Assembly (NCBI GenBank): GCA_019118765.1
Contig: DWYI01000066.1
Span: 1-33,963 of the forward strand
Length of the DNA: 33,963 nucleotides
DNA from: Candidatus Allofournierella merdavium
GTDB lineage: Bacteria; Bacillota; Clostridia; Oscillospirales; Ruminococcaceae
Direction: 5' to 3'
Under the pieces are notes generated by a model, which had not been told where the DNA came from, ran no database searches, and saw only the letters and a list, made by a program, of their open reading frames with translations. Made by a program: the position numbers and the translations under genes. Positions 7,559 to 16,357 of the stretch are shown in pieces; position 1 is the stretch's first letter; each line of letters opens with the position of its first letter.

Positions 7559-8392
7559 ATGCAGGTATTGAAATGCATCAACAATAACGTTGTGTCCTGC
7601 CGCGACGAAAACGGCCGGGAGTGGATCGCCATGGGGCGGGGCCTGGGGTTTGCGCTGCGGGCCGGGGACGAACTGGACGACACCAAGGTAGAAAAGCGGT
7701 TCCGGATGGAAACGCCGGACGACGCCCGCCGCCTGACCGACCTGTTCTCCACCCTGCCCGCCCAGCAGATCGAACTTTGCAGCGTGATCGTGGACCGGGC
7801 CACCCAGGACCTTGGCCGCAAGCTCAGCCCCAGTGTGTACCTCACCCTGACCGACCACATCTGCTTTGCCATCGACCGGCTGCGCAGCGGCACCACCTTT
7901 CAGAACACGCTGCTGGCGGAGGTGCGCACCTTCTATCCCCGGGAGTACACGGTGGGCAAGTACGCGCTGGAACTGCTGGCGCGGGAGCTGGACGTCCACT
8001 TCCCCGACGACGAGGCCGCCAGCATCGCGCTGCATCTGGTGAACGCGGAATACGAAAACTCCATCAGCGACACGCTGCGCATCACCCAGACCCTCCACGA
8101 CATCCTCACCACGCTGGAGGGCTGGCCCCATCTGCGGCTGGACACCGAAAGCCGGTTCTACGACGAGTTCACCGTGCAGCTGAAATTCCTGGTGCTGCGG
8201 GCCTTCGCGGGCGACATCCCGCCCCGGGGCGACGAGCGGTTCGTGGCGTCGGTGCGGCAGTGCTATCCGGACGAATTCCGCTGCGCGCAGCAGATCGTGG
8301 AAGGCCTGGAGCGGCGCACCCGGAACACCCTCGCCCCCGAGGAGCAGGCCTATCTGGCGGCCATCCTGCACCGCACCTGCCGGCTGGTCTGA
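7559..8392 (+). CDS. LicT/GlcT-type transcriptional antiterminator (BglG family)
   Basis: 277 residues: an RNA-binding CAT domain (about 1-55, with INNNVVSCRDENG and MGRGLGF), PRD1 (about 65-172) and PRD2 (about 175-277). The PRD1 regulatory histidines align with LicT as His100 (LTDHICFA) and His159 (IALHLVN). In PRD2 the two expected histidines appear replaced: position 207 is Gln (TVQLKF) and the equivalent of His269 is Ile. In LicT, PRD1 phosphorylation by the cognate EII inactivates, and PRD2 phosphorylation by HPr activates, so here only the PRD1 input seems to remain, which resembles GlcT logic. The ATG at 7559 gives the canonical N-terminus; the site upstream (GCGAGG) is weak. It is the first gene of the PTS operon. 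Confidence 0.92.
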   Translation: MQVLKCINNNVVSCRDENGREWIAMGRGLGFALRAGDELDDTKVEKRFRMETPDDARRLTDLFSTLPAQQIELCSVIVDRATQDLGRKLSPSVYLTLTDHICFAIDRLRSGTTFQNTLLAEVRTFYPREYTVGKYALELLARELDVHFPDDEAASIALHLVNAEYENSISDTLRITQTLHDILTTLEGWPHLRLDTESRFYDEFTVQLKFLVLRAFAGDIPPRGDERFVASVRQCYPDEFRCAQQIVEGLERRTRNTLAPEEQAYLAAILHRTCRLV

Positions 8393-8471
8393 GCCGGCAG
8401 CCCCCACAGCCATCCCCCATGCGGGAACGAAGATACAGCCAAGGGCACAACGGAAAGGAACGAAACACACA

Positions 8472-8966
8472 ATGGGTATTTTTGGCAAGCTGTTTGCAAA
8501 GAAGTCCGCCGAGATCGGGCTGGGCGCGCCGGTGGCCGGGCAGGCCGTGCCGCTGAGCGAGGTGAGCGACCCCACCTTCGGGGAGGAGATCCTGGGCAAG
8601 GGCGTGGCCATCCGCCCCGCCTCCGACCGGGTGGTGGCCCCCTGCGACGCCACGGTGGACCTGATGTTCGACACCGGCCACGCGGTGAGCCTGAAGGCCG
8701 ACTGCGGCGCCGAGGTGCTGATCCATGTGGGCCTTGAGACGGTCTCGCTGGAGGGCAAGCACTTCACCGTGCACGCAAAAAACGGCGATCATGTGAGCGC
8801 CGGCCAGCTGCTGATCGAGTTCGACCGGGAGGCCATCGCCGCCGCCGGGTTCGACACCATCACCCCCATGGTCATCTGCAACACCGCCGATTACGCCGCG
8901 GTGAACGCCCATCCGGCCGCCGAGGTCAAGGAGGGCGACGTGGTGCTGACCCTGGTAAAACAGTAA
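8472..8966 (+). CDS. crr: PTS glucose-type EIIA component
   Basis: 164 residues, the length of E. coli Crr. It carries the glucose-family EIIA fold signatures: VAPCDATVDLMFDTGHAVSL (His70 near the active site) and EVLIHVGLETVSLEGKHF with the phosphorylated histidine as His85, then the GDHVSAGQLLIEFD segment. It accepts phosphate from HPr and passes it to an EIIB cysteine, which here is expected to be that of the EIICB gene later in the operon, since that protein has no EIIA domain. It is preceded by GGAAAGGA 12 bases upstream of ATG 8472 and follows the antiterminator gene by 79 bases without an intervening terminator. Confidence 0.94.
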   Translation: MGIFGKLFAKKSAEIGLGAPVAGQAVPLSEVSDPTFGEEILGKGVAIRPASDRVVAPCDATVDLMFDTGHAVSLKADCGAEVLIHVGLETVSLEGKHFTVHAKNGDHVSAGQLLIEFDREAIAAAGFDTITPMVICNTADYAAVNAHPAAEVKEGDVVLTLVKQ

Positions 8967-8997
8967 CGCGCGCCCGGCGCGGGGGGGGAAAACGAGT

Positions 8998-10611
8998 ATG
9001 CAACAGGGAACCGGCAGGCCGGTGTTCTCCGGCGTGGCCATCGGGCCCGCCTACGTCTACCGCCGCGAGCAGCGGGAGCTGCCCGGCGCCTGCGGCGACG
9101 CCGCCGCGGAACAGAAAAAATTCGACGCCGCCCGTGAGACGGCCCGCGCCCAGCTCACCGGGCTGTTCGAAAAGACCCGCCGGGAGATCGGCGAGGAACA
9201 GGCCATGATCCTGGACGTGCAGATCATGATGCTGGACGACATGGACTATCTGGACGGCGTGCGGGACATGATCGCCGGCGGCGCCAGCGCCGCCCAGGCG
9301 GCCCGGGAGACCGGCGACGCCTTCAGCGCCGCCTTCGCCGCGCTGGAGGACCCCTATATGCAGGCCCGGGCGGTGGACATCCGGGATATGGCCGAGCGCA
9401 TCGTGACCATCCTCTGCGGCGGCAAGAGCGGCTTTTCCATGACCGCGCCCGGCATCCTGGTGGCGGAGGACCTGACCCCCAGCGAGACGGTGCAGCTGCC
9501 CAAGGACAAGATCCTGGCCTTCATCACCCGGCAGGGGTCCTCCAACAGCCACATCGCCATCCTGGCGCGCATCATGAACATCCCCTCCCTGGTGCAGGCG
9601 CAGATCGCCCTGGACCCGGAACTGGAGGGCAAGCAGATGATCGTGGACGGCTTCGAAGGCCGCTACTATGTGGAGCCGGACGAGGCGACCCTGGCGGCCA
9701 TGACCCAAAAGCGGGACGAGGCCCAGGCCTACCGCCTGCGGCTGGAGGCCTACCGGGGGGTGCCCACCGTCTCGGTCGGCGGCCGGCGCATCAAGCTGCT
9801 GGCCAACATCGGCAGCCCGGAGGATGTGAAGACCGCCCTGGACTGCGACGCCGAGGGCGTGGGCCTGCTGCGCAGCGAGTTCATGTATCTGGGGCGCAGC
9901 AGCTTTCCCACCGAGGAGGAGCTGTTCGAGGGATACCGCAGCGTGGTGGAGCAGCTGGCCGGGCGGCCGCTGGTCATCCGCACGCTGGACATCGGCGCGG
10001 ATAAACAGGTGGACTACTTCGGGCTGGAAAAGGAGGAGAACCCGGCGCTGGGCTACCGCGGCATCCGCATCTGCCTGACCCGGGAGGACATCTTCCGCCC
10101 CCAGATGCGGGCCATCTACCGGGCCAGCGCCTTCGGCCCGCTGAGCGTGATGTTCCCCATGATCATCTCGGTGGAGGAAGTCCGCCGCATCAAGGCCTTC
10201 TGCGGCAAGATACAGGCGGAGCTCGCCGCCGAGGGGGTGCCCTTCGGCGAGGTGGAACTGGGCATCATGATCGAGACCCCCGCCGCCGCCATCATGAGCC
10301 GGGAACTGGCCAAAGAGGTGCAGTTCTTCAGCGTGGGCACCAACGACCTGACCCAGTACACCCTGGCCATCGACCGGCAGAACGCCAAGCTGGACGAATT
10401 TTACGACGCGCACCACCCGGCGGTGCTGGCGCTGCTGCAGACCATCGTGGACAACGCCCACGCCGAAGGCATCTGGGCGGGCATCTGCGGCGAACTGGGC
10501 GCGGACATCTCCCTCACCGAGACCTTCCTGCGGATGGGCTACGATGAGCTTTCCGTCTCCCCCAGCCGGGTGCTGGAACTGCGCAAGAAAGTTTGCGAAA
10601 GCGAGGTATAA
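8998..10611 (+). CDS. ptsI: PTS Enzyme I (phosphoenolpyruvate-protein phosphotransferase)
   Basis: 537 residues, slightly shorter than the usual 570. The phosphohistidine motif is SSNSHIAILAR (His185). The PEP-binding barrel shows LLRSEFMYLGR (about residue 290), the GYRGIR segment, EVELGIMIETPAA, and the C-terminal SVGTNDLTQYTLAIDR and GICGELGAD with the catalytic cysteine. It autophosphorylates from PEP and phosphorylates HPr. ATG at 8998 has a GGGGGGAAAACG leader. It lies 31 bases after EIIA and 3 bases before HPr. Finding both general PTS proteins inside one sugar-specific operon is less usual than a separate ptsHI operon and suggests this is either the only PTS of the organism or a dedicated one. 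Confidence 0.95.
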   Translation: MQQGTGRPVFSGVAIGPAYVYRREQRELPGACGDAAAEQKKFDAARETARAQLTGLFEKTRREIGEEQAMILDVQIMMLDDMDYLDGVRDMIAGGASAAQAARETGDAFSAAFAALEDPYMQARAVDIRDMAERIVTILCGGKSGFSMTAPGILVAEDLTPSETVQLPKDKILAFITRQGSSNSHIAILARIMNIPSLVQAQIALDPELEGKQMIVDGFEGRYYVEPDEATLAAMTQKRDEAQAYRLRLEAYRGVPTVSVGGRRIKLLANIGSPEDVKTALDCDAEGVGLLRSEFMYLGRSSFPTEEELFEGYRSVVEQLAGRPLVIRTLDIGADKQVDYFGLEKEENPALGYRGIRICLTREDIFRPQMRAIYRASAFGPLSVMFPMIISVEEVRRIKAFCGKIQAELAAEGVPFGEVELGIMIETPAAAIMSRELAKEVQFFSVGTNDLTQYTLAIDRQNAKLDEFYDAHHPAVLALLQTIVDNAHAEGIWAGICGELGADISLTETFLRMGYDELSVSPSRVLELRKKVCESEV

Positions 10612-10614
10612 ACC

Positions 10615-10872
10615 ATGAAAGAGATCAAATATGTCATCACCGACGCGATGGGGCTGCACGCCCGCCCCGCCGGCCTGCTGGTGAAGGAGGCCGCGCGGCA
10701 CGCCTGCGCCGTGACGGTGGGCGTCAACGGCGCCTCGGTGGACGCCAAGCGCATTCTGGGCGTGATGAAGCTGGCCGCCAAACAGGGCATGGAGCTCACC
10801 CTCACCTTTGACGGCCCCGACGAGGACGCGGCCGCCGCGTCCATGGCCGAGTTTTTGAAGGCCAATCTCTGA
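10615..10872 (+). CDS. ptsH: HPr family phosphocarrier protein lacking Ser46
   Basis: 85 residues. The active-site motif is MGLHARPAG with phosphohistidine His15 at the canonical position. The second regulatory site is changed: Firmicutes HPr has Ser46 in a K-S-I-M-G-V-M motif, target of HPr kinase, while here the motif reads AKRILGVM with Arg46. The protein should still carry phosphate from Enzyme I to EIIA, but cannot be phosphorylated at position 46 and so should not act as a CcpA corepressor. It resembles Crh-like or operon-dedicated HPr variants only in that respect; in Crh the histidine is lost instead. Translationally coupled to ptsI. Confidence 0.94.
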   Translation: MKEIKYVITDAMGLHARPAGLLVKEAARHACAVTVGVNGASVDAKRILGVMKLAAKQGMELTLTFDGPDEDAAAASMAEFLKANL

Positions 10873-10976
10873 TCCGCGGCAAAGAGGGACGGCTGTGGGC
10901 CGGCCGCCCCCTGCTGATATTCTGAACCGGCGGCAAAACGCCCCGGTTCGACGACAGTGTTAGGAGGATATTACTT

Positions 10977-12422
10977 ATGATGCGTTTTCTGCAACGTCTG
11001 GGCAAATCCCTGATGCTGCCTGTGGCCTGCCTGCCGATCGGCGGCGTGCTGATGGGCATCGGTTACTGGATCGACCCCTCCGGATGGGGCGCCAACAGCA
11101 TGATCGCCATGCTGCTTATCAAGGCCGGCGGTATCCTGATCGACAACATGGCGATCCTGTTCGCCCTGGGCGTGGCCATCGGCATGTCCAAGGACCAGGA
11201 GGGCACCTCCGCCCTGGCCGCCATCATCTCCTGGCTGACCGTGCAGACCATGCTCAGCCCCGCTGTGGTGGCCTCCATCATGGGCGTTGACGCTGCCGCG
11301 GTGCCCGCCGCGTTCAGCAAGATCAACACCCAGTTCATCGGCATCCTGTGCGGCCTGATCGCCGCCGGCTGCTACAACCGGTTCTACAAGACCAACATGC
11401 CGGACTTTTTGGGCTTCTTCGCGGGTCGCCGCTTCGTGCCCATCATGACCGTCATCTTCACCCTGATCGCCTGCATCCCCCTGTACTTCCTGTGGCCCGT
11501 CATCTACAGCTTCCTGGTGTGGGTCGGCGAGAGCATCATGGGCCTGGGCGCCATCGGCGCGGGCATCTACGGCTTCCTGAACCGCCTGCTCATCCCCATC
11601 GGCATGCACCACGCCCTGAACAGCGTGTTCTGGTTCGACGTGGCCAACATCTACGACATCGGCAAGTTCTGGGGCACCGTGGACGGCGGCGTGCTGGGTG
11701 TGACCGGCATGTACCAGGCCGGCTTCTTCCCCGTGATGATGTTCGGCCTGCCCGGCGCGGCCCTGGCGATGTACCACACCGCCAAGACCAACCGCAAGAA
11801 GATCACCGCCGGTATCCTGCTGTCTGTGTCTCTGTGCTCCTTCCTCACCGGCGTCACCGAGCCCATGGAGTTCTCCTTCATGTTCCTGGCTCCCGTCCTG
11901 TATGTGATCCACGCCATCCTCACCGGCCTGTCGGTGGGCATCGTGGCCGCGCTGCCCATCCGCGCGGGCTTCCAGTTCAGCGCCGGCTTCATCGACTGGG
12001 TGCTGAGCTTCAAGGCTCCCTTCGCCCAGAATCCCTGGCTGCTGATCCCCATCGGCCTGGTGTTCTTCGTGCTGTACTATGTGATCTTCCGCGTCGTCAT
12101 CACCGTGATGGACCTGAAGACCCCCGGCCGTGAGGACGACGACGCCGAGGCCGAGATGAAGATCGAACTGGGCAGCGACAACTACGCCGCCATGGCCAAG
12201 GCCATCCTGGAGGGCGTGGGCGGTGCCGAGAACGTGACCAGCGTGGACAACTGCATCACCCGTCTGCGCCTGGAAGTGAAGGACCGCCTGCTGGTGGACG
12301 AAAAGAAGATCAAGGCCTCCGGCGCCGCCGGTGTTGTCCGTCCGGGCAAGACCAGCGTGCAGGTCATCATCGGGCCCAAGGTCCAGTTCGTCGCCGACGA
12401 GTTCAAGAAACTGGTCCGCTGA
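10977..12422 (+). CDS. nagE: PTS EIICB permease, N-acetylglucosamine/glucose type (NagE-like)
   Basis: 481 residues: a membrane EIIC domain of about ten helices (residues 1-370) and a C-terminal EIIB domain (about 395-481) with the phosphocysteine in VDNCITRLRLEV (Cys426). NagE-like features include GMHHALNSVFWF, the FLTGVTEPMEFSFMFLAPVLY stretch and the linker motif LKTPGRED, which is also found in E. coli NagE. The EIIA domain fused in E. coli NagE is absent and is supplied by the separate gene in this operon. It transports and phosphorylates GlcNAc or glucose; which one cannot be decided from sequence. TAGGAGGA precedes ATG 10977 by 9 bases; a second ATG follows directly. It closes the operon before a very strong terminator. 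Confidence 0.9.
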   Translation: MMRFLQRLGKSLMLPVACLPIGGVLMGIGYWIDPSGWGANSMIAMLLIKAGGILIDNMAILFALGVAIGMSKDQEGTSALAAIISWLTVQTMLSPAVVASIMGVDAAAVPAAFSKINTQFIGILCGLIAAGCYNRFYKTNMPDFLGFFAGRRFVPIMTVIFTLIACIPLYFLWPVIYSFLVWVGESIMGLGAIGAGIYGFLNRLLIPIGMHHALNSVFWFDVANIYDIGKFWGTVDGGVLGVTGMYQAGFFPVMMFGLPGAALAMYHTAKTNRKKITAGILLSVSLCSFLTGVTEPMEFSFMFLAPVLYVIHAILTGLSVGIVAALPIRAGFQFSAGFIDWVLSFKAPFAQNPWLLIPIGLVFFVLYYVIFRVVITVMDLKTPGREDDDAEAEMKIELGSDNYAAMAKAILEGVGGAENVTSVDNCITRLRLEVKDRLLVDEKKIKASGAAGVVRPGKTSVQVIIGPKVQFVADEFKKLVR

Positions 12423-12493
12423 TCCCCCGCATTTTCCCCGCACCTTCCCGCGGCGCCTGGGCCCACAAGGCGCCGCGTCCAGCGACAAAGACC

Positions 12494-12534
12494 AAAAACG
12501 GAGGGCCGCCCCTTTGGGGCGGCCCTCCGTTTTT
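12494..12534. terminator. Bidirectional terminator between the PTS and aconitase X operons
   Basis: A perfect 19-bp stem (12494-12512 with 12516-12534) and TTT loop. The arms begin with five A's and end with five T's, so it works on both strands and separates two convergent operons. Confidence 0.95.
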
Positions 12535-12553
12535 CCTTGTTCGCCGCGGCGGC

Positions 12554-13009
12554 TCAGCCGTTCGCCTCGTCCACGCAGACCAGGCCGTTCTCCTTCACGG
12601 TGACGGTCATGCCGTCTTGCACAAAGTTCAAAAACGCCTCGCCCAGGCAGTCGATGACCGGCATTTGGGCGTTGTCCAGCCAGACGGCGGCCAGCACCGA
12701 GCCGGCGGCGGCCAGCGAGTCGATGGGCTCGGAGAACAAAAGGCACGCCGGCTGCCGGCCCATGGAGCAGGCGCAGTAGAGCACCAGCCCGCCGGTGGTG
12801 GAGCCGATGGTGCGGGGCAGGCACAGGGCCTTGCCCGCCATGGGCTTGCCGTAGAGGTCGGGGTTGTTCTGGTCGCCGCAGGTGGCGGCCTTGTCGCCGA
12901 ACTGCAGCGCCTTCTGGAAGGAGGCCAGGGTGTTCAGCCCCCCATGGGAGACAAGGGCGGGTGCGCTCACACAGCCGGGGGCGACCACGCGTCCGTGGAA
13001 TTCCTTCAT
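12554..13009 (-). CDS. Aconitase X swivel domain / small subunit (DUF126 family)
   Basis: 151 residues. The family's swivelling beta-barrel with the serine-rich catalytic loop is recognisable (LPRTIGSTTGGLVLY, about residues 66-80, then a PACLLF..PID segment). It is the small partner of the aconitase X (DUF521) protein encoded just upstream; in archaea and many bacteria these are separate subunits, in others they are fused. I chose the ATG at 13009 because AAAGGAGAG lies 8 bases before it and the homologous N-terminus (FHGRVVAPG) starts there. Its start overlaps the end of the DUF521 gene by 4 bases, the usual sign of coupled synthesis of two subunits. It is the last gene before the shared terminator. 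Confidence 0.85.
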   Translation of the reverse strand: MKEFHGRVVAPGCVSAPALVSHGGLNTLASFQKALQFGDKAATCGDQNNPDLYGKPMAGKALCLPRTIGSTTGGLVLYCACSMGRQPACLLFSEPIDSLAAAGSVLAAVWLDNAQMPVIDCLGEAFLNFVQDGMTVTVKENGLVCVDEANG

Positions 13010-14286
13010 TTGCGGCCCTCTCCTTTCGTGATGATCTCCAGAATTTCCGCCTCGGTGTAGTAGCGGGCGGTGGTGTAGGTGCGCAGCTTGTTGGAGCAGG
13101 TGATCACCGGCATGGGCGCGCACAGGGGGTTGTTCATGTACATCAGCGGGCAGATGCAGGAGAGGACGGCCCCGGTGGCCGCCAGCCGACGGCCGTACTC
13201 CGTGGCCTCAAAGGCCGCCTTCACGCCGGGGGCGGTGGTGAACACGGTGGGCACCGCCAGTTTTTTGCGGCCGGCGGCTCCCAGCCCCTCTTCCAGCGCC
13301 GCCGTCCAGTCCTTCAGCTGCCGCAGGCTCAGATGGGGGCAGCCCACAAAGCACAGCTTCGGCTTGGCGGCGGGGTTTTTCCACACCAGCGGATAGCCCT
13401 CCCTCACCCGCCGCAGTTCCGCGTCGTCGATGACGTACTCCTTCGCGCCGGGGGCGATGAGGGCCCTGCCCTGCTCTTTGGCCTCGGGGGTGAGGCCGTC
13501 GATGTGGTAGAGGCCCACCGCGCCGTTGGAGGCGGTGGCCGCACCGAAGTCCTTCAGATAGGCGCAGGCTTCGTCGTCCAGTTCATTGCCCAGCCAGCGG
13601 TCCAGCCCCACCACATAGGGCACGTCCTCCATCACCTTCATGCCGATGGCGGAGCCCAGCAGCTGCGCCTCGGGCTTTTGGGCGGTCTCCACCTTCACCA
13701 CCCAGGTGGCCTTGCGGCCCTCGTCGGTGAGCAGGCCGAAATAGGGCACGAAGCCCGCGATGGAGCCCATCAGGTCCATGATGCCGGAGTTGCGGTTGCA
13801 CCGGGCCCCCAGCACCGAGTTTGCGTAGACCACCGCCGAGGACTCGGCCCAGCTGAGCACCTGCCCCTTTTCGGGGCGGTTACCCTGTTCGTCCAGATAG
13901 CAGGCGCAGCTGAAGGCGTCCTCGTCCTTCAGGCCCAGGGCCTTCAGCTGGCCCTCGTAGAAGTCCTGCCGGCTGTACATGAACTTCTTGAAGACCAGAT
14001 TCTGCAAAAAGTTCGCGGGCACCTTGGGGTCCAGGGGCCGGGGGTCCGCCGAGAACTTCTGGCCGGACACCACCCCCGCCGCGATCAGCTGGTCCATCAG
14101 GTCGTAGACCGGGCCCAGGGCCTTGAGGCCGAAGGAGGTGACCAGATGGTTGTAGCGGCTGGTGACGGGCACCAGCTTTTCCGCGCCGAAAATTTCGCCG
14201 TACATGACCAGGGTCTTCATCACCTTGGCCATGGCCGCGCCCTTTGCCCCGTTCAGCAGGGCCTGCTGTTCCTGTGTCAGTTTCAT
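13006..14286 (-). CDS. Aconitase X catalytic (DUF521) large subunit
   Basis: 426 residues matching the aconitase X catalytic domain: N-terminal LTQEQQALLNGAKGAAMAKVM, SAVVYANSVLGARCNRNSGIMDL (about 150-172, an Fe-S ligand cysteine), and the C-terminal block NPLCAPMPVITCSNKLRTYT (about 393-412) with further cysteines. Known members dehydrate cis-3-hydroxy-L-proline (bacteria) or phosphomevalonate (archaea) using an Fe-S cluster. The neighbours here are a flavin ene-reductase and a MarR regulator rather than proline or mevalonate genes, so the substrate may be different. ATG 14286 has GGAGGC upstream and lies 13 bases after the stop of the reductase gene, in the same operon. Confidence 0.85.
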   Translation of the reverse strand: MKLTQEQQALLNGAKGAAMAKVMKTLVMYGEIFGAEKLVPVTSRYNHLVTSFGLKALGPVYDLMDQLIAAGVVSGQKFSADPRPLDPKVPANFLQNLVFKKFMYSRQDFYEGQLKALGLKDEDAFSCACYLDEQGNRPEKGQVLSWAESSAVVYANSVLGARCNRNSGIMDLMGSIAGFVPYFGLLTDEGRKATWVVKVETAQKPEAQLLGSAIGMKVMEDVPYVVGLDRWLGNELDDEACAYLKDFGAATASNGAVGLYHIDGLTPEAKEQGRALIAPGAKEYVIDDAELRRVREGYPLVWKNPAAKPKLCFVGCPHLSLRQLKDWTAALEEGLGAAGRKKLAVPTVFTTAPGVKAAFEATEYGRRLAATGAVLSCICPLMYMNNPLCAPMPVITCSNKLRTYTTARYYTEAEILEIITKGEGRK

Positions 14287-14299
14287 TTTTCCGCCTCCC

Positions 14300-16357
14300 T
14301 CACAGCTTCATGGCCACATCCCAGGCCCGCCAGATCACGGTGCGCAGGTTGCCCACCCTGGCGGCGTCGCCCACCAGGTGCACATGCCGGCCCCCGGCCG
14401 CCAGCGGCGCCGGGCGGTAGCCCACTGACAGGATGACGGAATCCGCCCAGATGTCCTGCTTTTGGCCGTCTTTTCCGGTGATGGTCACGCCGTTTTCCCG
14501 AATTTCGGCCACGGCGCTCTCCAGATGCACCGGCACCTTGTTGGTGCGGAAGAAGTCCCGCAGATAGCTGGCGTTGGCAAGGCACACCCCGGCCACGGCG
14601 ATCAGGTCGTTCTTCTGCTCCACGATCACCGGCTCCTTGCCCTGGAGATAGAGATCATAGGCGATCTCGCAGCCGGTGAGGCCGCCGCCCACGATCACCA
14701 CCTTCTGCCCCACGGCCCTGCGGCCCAGCAGGTAGTCCACCGCCTCCACCGCCTTGTCCGCGCCGGGCACCGGCAGCTTCACCGGCACCGCGCCGGTGGC
14801 CACCACCACCTCGTCGGCGTTCAGGGCGGCGATATCCTTCACTTCGGTGTTGAGCCGGACGGTGAGGCCGGGGCAGTTGGCCACCTCCCGGGCGTACCAG
14901 GCCAGCAGCTGCCGGTCCTTCTCCTTGAAGGAGGGGGCGGCGGCGGCATTGAACACGCCGCCCAGCTTCCCGCTCTTTTCATAGAGGGTAACGCTGTGGC
15001 CCCGCTTTGCGCAGACCAGGGCGGCCTCCATGCCGCCGATGCCGCCGCCGATCACCGCGACGGCTTTGGGGCGGGCGGCGGGCTCGATGCGGTATTTGCG
15101 GGACTGCATGGTGCGGGGGTCCAACGCGCAGCGGGCCATGCCCCGGGTGTCCGGCAGGGTCTGGGCGTTGGCGTGGCCCTTGAAGTGGGAGAGGTTGAAG
15201 CACCCGTTGTGGCAGCAGATGCAGGGGCGCATTTCCTCCAGCCGGTCTTCCAGGAGTTTGGTGACCCATTCCCCGTCCGCCAGGAACTGCCGGGCCACGC
15301 CCATGGCGTCGATGCGGCCCTCCTGGATGGCCCGGGCAGCCGTGTCCGGCTCCATGCGGCCGGCGCACACCACCGGGATGTCCACCACCTTTCGGATGGC
15401 GGCCACGTCCTCCAGGTTGCAGTTCAGCGGCATGTACATGGGCGGGTGGGACCAGTACCAGGAGTCGTAGGTGCCGTTGTCGGCGTCCAGCATATCGTAG
15501 CCCGCGTCCTGCAGATAGCGGGCGGCCCGCAGGCTCTCCTCCCTGTCCCGGCCGATCTCGGCGTACTCCTCGCCGGGCAGCGCGCCGTAGCAGAAATCCT
15601 TCACCTTGGAGATGGCGCTGTAGCGCAGGGAGACGGGATAGTCCGCCCCGCAGGCCGCCTTGATGGCCTTGAGGATGTCCACCGCGAAGCGGTAGCGGTT
15701 TTCAAAGCTGCCGCCGTAGCCGTCGGTGCGGTGGTTGGTGTACTTCAGGGCGAACTGGTCCAGCAGGTAGCCCTCGTGCACCGCATGCACCTCCACGCCG
15801 TCCACCCCGGCCTCCTTGCAGAGGACCGCCGTTTTGGCAAAGGCCGCCACGATCTCCTGGATCTGAGCCACGGTCATCTGGGGGCAGGTGACCCCCTCCG
15901 CCCAGCGGGAGGGCAGCGGGCTGGGGCTGGCCAGCTGGTAGTCGGTGTCCAGGATGGGCTTGGCCAGCACCTTCAGAACCGGGTTTTTATGGATGGGCAG
16001 CACCTCGTCGGAGATGCCCCAGGCCCGGCCCATGCCGGCGGTGAGCTGCACGAACAGCTTCGCGCCGGTGGCGTGGATCTCCTCCATGTAGTCCTTCAGC
16101 TGGCGGAACATCTTCCGGTTCCGGTAGAGCCAGCGCCCGCCCAGGGTGTCCCGGATGGGGGCGATGCCGGGGATGATGAGGCCCACGTTGTTCCTCGCCC
16201 GCTCCAGAAAGAAGTTGGCCGCCTCCCTGTCAAAGTGGTTGGGCTCCATCCAGCCGAAGAGGGAGGTGCCCCCCATGGGGCACAGCACGATGCGGTTTTT
16301 GATCTCCACATTGCCGATCTTCCAGGGCGTGAACAGGGCTTCATAGCGTTCGTTCAT
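14300..16357 (-). CDS. Old Yellow Enzyme-family NADH:flavin oxidoreductase with Fe-S and FAD domains (2,4-dienoyl-CoA reductase / BaiCD-BaiH type)
   Basis: 685 residues in the three-domain layout of FadH-like enzymes. Residues 1-370 form the FMN-binding TIM barrel (KNRIVLCPM near 20, HAVHEGYLLDQF near 184 with the substrate-site His, DGYGGSFENR near 204). The [4Fe-4S] motif CICCHNGC (CxxCxxxC) lies near 388-395, with a fourth Cys in MARCALDP. The C-terminal FAD/NAD part has GGGIGGMEAAL and GGGLTGCEIAYDL. Such enzymes reduce activated C=C bonds in unsaturated acids, bile acid intermediates, enones or TMA-like substrates. In an operon with a dehydratase (aconitase X), reduction of the dehydration product is an attractive inference. 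AAAAGGAGAG precedes ATG 16357. Confidence 0.9.
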   Translation of the reverse strand: MNERYEALFTPWKIGNVEIKNRIVLCPMGGTSLFGWMEPNHFDREAANFFLERARNNVGLIIPGIAPIRDTLGGRWLYRNRKMFRQLKDYMEEIHATGAKLFVQLTAGMGRAWGISDEVLPIHKNPVLKVLAKPILDTDYQLASPSPLPSRWAEGVTCPQMTVAQIQEIVAAFAKTAVLCKEAGVDGVEVHAVHEGYLLDQFALKYTNHRTDGYGGSFENRYRFAVDILKAIKAACGADYPVSLRYSAISKVKDFCYGALPGEEYAEIGRDREESLRAARYLQDAGYDMLDADNGTYDSWYWSHPPMYMPLNCNLEDVAAIRKVVDIPVVCAGRMEPDTAARAIQEGRIDAMGVARQFLADGEWVTKLLEDRLEEMRPCICCHNGCFNLSHFKGHANAQTLPDTRGMARCALDPRTMQSRKYRIEPAARPKAVAVIGGGIGGMEAALVCAKRGHSVTLYEKSGKLGGVFNAAAAPSFKEKDRQLLAWYAREVANCPGLTVRLNTEVKDIAALNADEVVVATGAVPVKLPVPGADKAVEAVDYLLGRRAVGQKVVIVGGGLTGCEIAYDLYLQGKEPVIVEQKNDLIAVAGVCLANASYLRDFFRTNKVPVHLESAVAEIRENGVTITGKDGQKQDIWADSVILSVGYRPAPLAAGGRHVHLVGDAARVGNLRTVIWRAWDVAMKL

